From: DATKQY01 sp035532475
GTDB lineage: Bacteria > Actinomycetota > Acidimicrobiia > Acidimicrobiales > Bog-793
Assembly: GCA_035532475.1 (NCBI GenBank)
Contig: DATKQY010000042.1
Coordinates: 1 to 64,000, forward strand
Reading direction: 5' to 3'
DNA: 64,000 bases
The translations under genes were made by a program, and so were the position numbers. Below the pieces are notes generated by a model. It was not told the origin of the DNA. It did not search any database and saw only the letters and a program-made list of their open reading frames with translations. Numbering within the stretch: the first letter of the stretch is position 1; every line of letters begins with the position of its first letter. This document shows positions 62,323-64,000 of this stretch, piece by piece.

Positions 62323-62988
62323 TCACGTGGCGCTCGGGTAGAACGCGTGGTGGACACGAGCCTCTCCCTCGGGTTCGGTCACCACGAGCACCCGATCGCC
62401 CAATTGGAACCGGACGCTCCCGCCCGCCGGGATCGGCCGACCACGGCGTACGACGGCAGCGACCAGATCGGGGCCCGCGAGTGAGAGGTCCGCGACGGTC
62501 CTTCCCGTGGCCGCCGAGCCCGCTGTGACGTTCACCTCGACGAGGACGAGCCCGACGGCGGCAAGATCGGCGAGACGCACCGTGCGGGCCGACCCGGTCG
62601 CCTCCTCGATCACGGCGACGAGCGCCGCCGCCGACGAGATCGCCGCGTCGACGCCCCAGCGGTCGTCGAACAGCCACCGGTTGGCGTCCTCGTTGACCCT
62701 CGCCACGACGCGCGGGACCTCCAGGTGGCGTTTGCCGAGCACCGCGATCACGAGGTTCTCCTCGTCGGTCCCCGTGCAGGCGACGAGCACGTCGGCGCGC
62801 AGCGCCCCTGCGGCCTCGAGCGTCTCGGCCACGCAGGCGTTGCCGGCGACGACCTCGATGCCCTGCGCCGCGAGGTCAGACGCCCGCGCGGCGTCCACCT
62901 CGACGACAACGACGCGGTTGCCGGCCGCTCCGAGCGAGCGCGCGAGCTGCGCTCCTACCGTCCCTCCTCCTGCCACGATGACGTGCAT
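62323..62988 (-). CDS. TrkA-type potassium uptake regulator (second copy)
   Basis: The product has 221 residues: an N-terminal RCK NAD-binding domain starting HVIVAGGGTVGAQLARSLG with Glu-Val-Asp at the end of beta 2, followed by a TrkA_C domain from ~140 (GSAATGRTVADLSL, FQLGDRVLVVTEPE). Such proteins gate TrkH/KtrB-type channels according to nucleotide. Its ATG shares one base with the stop of the first copy (TGATG), so the two are co-translated. Confidence 0.92.
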   Translation of the reverse strand: MHVIVAGGGTVGAQLARSLGAAGNRVVVVEVDAARASDLAAQGIEVVAGNACVAETLEAAGALRADVLVACTGTDEENLVIAVLGKRHLEVPRVVARVNEDANRWLFDDRWGVDAAISSAAALVAVIEEATGSARTVRLADLAAVGLVLVEVNVTAGSAATGRTVADLSLAGPDLVAAVVRRGRPIPAGGSVRFQLGDRVLVVTEPEGEARVHHAFYPSAT

Positions 62989-63644
62989 CAGCTCAACCTC
63001 CCCCCGAGGAAGCTCCGCAGCCGGCCAAGCGACGTCGAGGCGACGACGAAGCTCAACACGTCCCCAGCCTGCAGCAACGCGCCGGTGTCGGGAATCGACG
63101 AGTGGCCGCCGCGCGTCACCTCGACGACCTGGATCTCGCCCGGCACGTTGAACTCGGCGACGTGCCGGCCGGCCAGGTAGTCCGGTACCGGTGAGCGGAC
63201 GAGGACCGACTCGCCGTTGCCGAAGGTCCGCTCGGGCTCGAAGCGCGGGTGGCGAACCATCCGGTGCACCCGGTCGACGATCATGCGCACCGAGGTGACC
63301 ATCGGGAGCCCGAGGTCCGAGCAGATCGGGAGGCGTTCGACGTCGTGGAGACGCCCGACCACATGGGGCACGTGGAAGACGTCCCGCGCGACCCGGCTGG
63401 CGACGATGTTGAGGCTGTCGCTCGAGCTGAGCGCCACGAACGCGTCCGCTCCTTCGAGCCCCGCCGATTCGAGCACCGCTCGTCGCATGCCGTCGCCCCG
63501 CAGGAACGTCCCGCCGAATCCCGCCGGCAGGCGCGCCCGGGACGCCTCGTCCCGGTCGACGACGCACACGCTGTCGCCCTCGGCGTCGAGGCGCGCGGCG
63601 AGCGCCGAGCCTGACCGGCCGCAACCGACGATCACGACGCGCAT
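62988..63644 (-). CDS. TrkA-type potassium uptake regulator (first copy)
   Basis: The product has 218 residues with the RCK motif VVIVGCGRSGSALAARLDAEG and beta-2 end VVDRD, and a TrkA_C-like C-terminal half (VAEFNVPGEIQVVEV, LLQAGDVLSFVVA). The pair is analogous to mycobacterial CeoB/CeoC. GGAGG precedes the ATG at 63644. The start overlaps the P-type ATPase 3' end by 13 bp. Confidence 0.92.
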   Translation of the reverse strand: MRVVIVGCGRSGSALAARLDAEGDSVCVVDRDEASRARLPAGFGGTFLRGDGMRRAVLESAGLEGADAFVALSSSDSLNIVASRVARDVFHVPHVVGRLHDVERLPICSDLGLPMVTSVRMIVDRVHRMVRHPRFEPERTFGNGESVLVRSPVPDYLAGRHVAEFNVPGEIQVVEVTRGGHSSIPDTGALLQAGDVLSFVVASTSLGRLRSFLGGRLS

Positions 63645-64000
63645 GGCTCCTCCTGTCTCGGCACCTCGAGCGACATGGCGCCGCCCGGCTCCCGTGCGCC
63701 CCGGCGGCGATCTCCCCGCCGATGCCATGCCTTTCGGGCCTCGTCCGCCACCAACAGCAAGAGCCCGAAGCCCGCCAGCACGAGCCAGTCGGAGACCTTA
63801 AGGGGTGCGGTGTGGAACACGCCCTGCAGGGCGGGGGCGTAGCTCACCGCCGCCATGAAGCCGAGCCCGACGAAGCCGGCGGCGATGAGCGGGAGGTTGG
63901 ACAACAGGCCCACCCGCAGCACGCTCTCGCGGTCGGTGCGCACGGCGAAGCTGTTGAAGAACTGACTGACCACGATCCCGGCCTGGGTCATGGTGAGCGC
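63632..64000 (-). CDS. C-terminus of a P-type cation-transporting ATPase (partial)
   Basis: About 122 residues of the C-terminal membrane domain (Cation_ATPase_C) are present: ALTMTQAGIVVSQFFNSFAVRTDRESV and two further hydrophobic segments, followed by a short basic tail. The frame continues beyond the right edge of the window. The transported ion cannot be judged from this part. It overlaps the first TrkA-type gene, suggesting a cation-homeostasis operon. Confidence 0.8.
   Translation of the reverse strand, partial: ALTMTQAGIVVSQFFNSFAVRTDRESVLRVGLLSNLPLIAAGFVGLGFMAAVSYAPALQGVFHTAPLKVSDWLVLAGFGLLLLVADEARKAWHRRGDRRRGAREPGGAMSLEVPRQEEPCAS

Noticed and set aside
62020..62484. TTG-started frame after a strong AAGGAGGGATCACC
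   Set aside because: The product is Arg-rich with no family and its last 160 bases are antisense to a convincing TrkA gene. The purine run may be chance.

Overview
This window is very GC-rich bacterial chromosome, coding on both strands and densely packed. The gene content indicates an actinobacterium (Actinomycetota). It has F420 biosynthesis (fbiC) and an NADPH:F420 reductase-like gene, mycothiol biosynthesis (mshC) with a mycothiol-type DinB/MDMPI protein, and the phosphatidylinositol-mannoside block thrS-HIT-pgsA-acyltransferase-pimA followed by yebC-ruvCAB-yajC-secDF. That gene order resembles mycobacteria. A deep-branching class such as Acidimicrobiia is my best guess, but that is inference. 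I see no rRNA, tRNA, CRISPR array, transposase or integrase. Most co-directional neighbours overlap by 4 bp (GTGA, ATGA or CTGA), so translational coupling is the rule. Several monocistronic or lead genes carry a TAnnnT hexamer only 6-9 bases before the start codon, which suggests leaderless mRNAs.

Layout. 0-2.5 kb: the tail of an unidentified gene, a ferredoxin with its own promoter, and on the minus strand tRNA m1A58 methyltransferase with three small membrane/holin-like proteins. 2.5-12.7 kb (plus): a fatty-acid desaturase, then a sugar-phosphate operon (transaldolase, Pgi, 6-phosphogluconate dehydrogenase, Zwf, 6-phosphogluconolactonase) coupled directly to fbiC and a LOG-family gene. 12.8-19.9 kb (minus): glutamate synthase gltBD and a PH-like protein. 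20.1-23.2 kb (plus): thiazole/thiamine genes thiO-thiS-thiG-thiD. 23.2-40.8 kb (minus): serS, secF-secD-yajC, ruvB-ruvA-ruvC, yebC, an M48 protease, pimA, acyltransferase, pgsA, MDMPI, HIT, thrS, mshC, npdG. 41-46.7 kb: redox and miscellaneous genes (DsbA/FrnE-like, Bcp, PhzF, small membrane proteins, DUF488, aldo/keto reductase, adenylate kinase-like).

46.8-61 kb is an accessory catabolic region: a HAAT-type ABC importer (LivF, LivH, a fused LivM-LivG, and a substrate-binding protein with its own promoter), an IlvD/Edd dehydratase, an FAD oxidoreductase, an alpha/beta hydrolase, a SnoaL-like protein, an aldo/keto reductase, a DUF1345 membrane protein, an SDR and a zinc alcohol dehydrogenase. 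The set could support uptake and oxidative breakdown of a sugar, polyol or similar hydroxylated compound, but the substrate is unknown. 61-64 kb: a DksA/TraR-like protein without zinc cysteines, a roughly 0.86 kb gene-poor stretch with a 16-bp tandem repeat, two TrkA-type potassium regulators and the C-terminus of a P-type cation ATPase that runs off the window.

The clearest unusual features are a probable CTG start for serS overlapping the secF stop, a long acidic N-terminal extension on SecF, an Asp-ligand ferredoxin, a fused LivM-LivG with a degenerate ABC signature, a 245-nt livF leader containing a stable hairpin and a 23-codon Arg-rich upstream ORF, and several perfect inverted repeats at promoters in the catabolic region.
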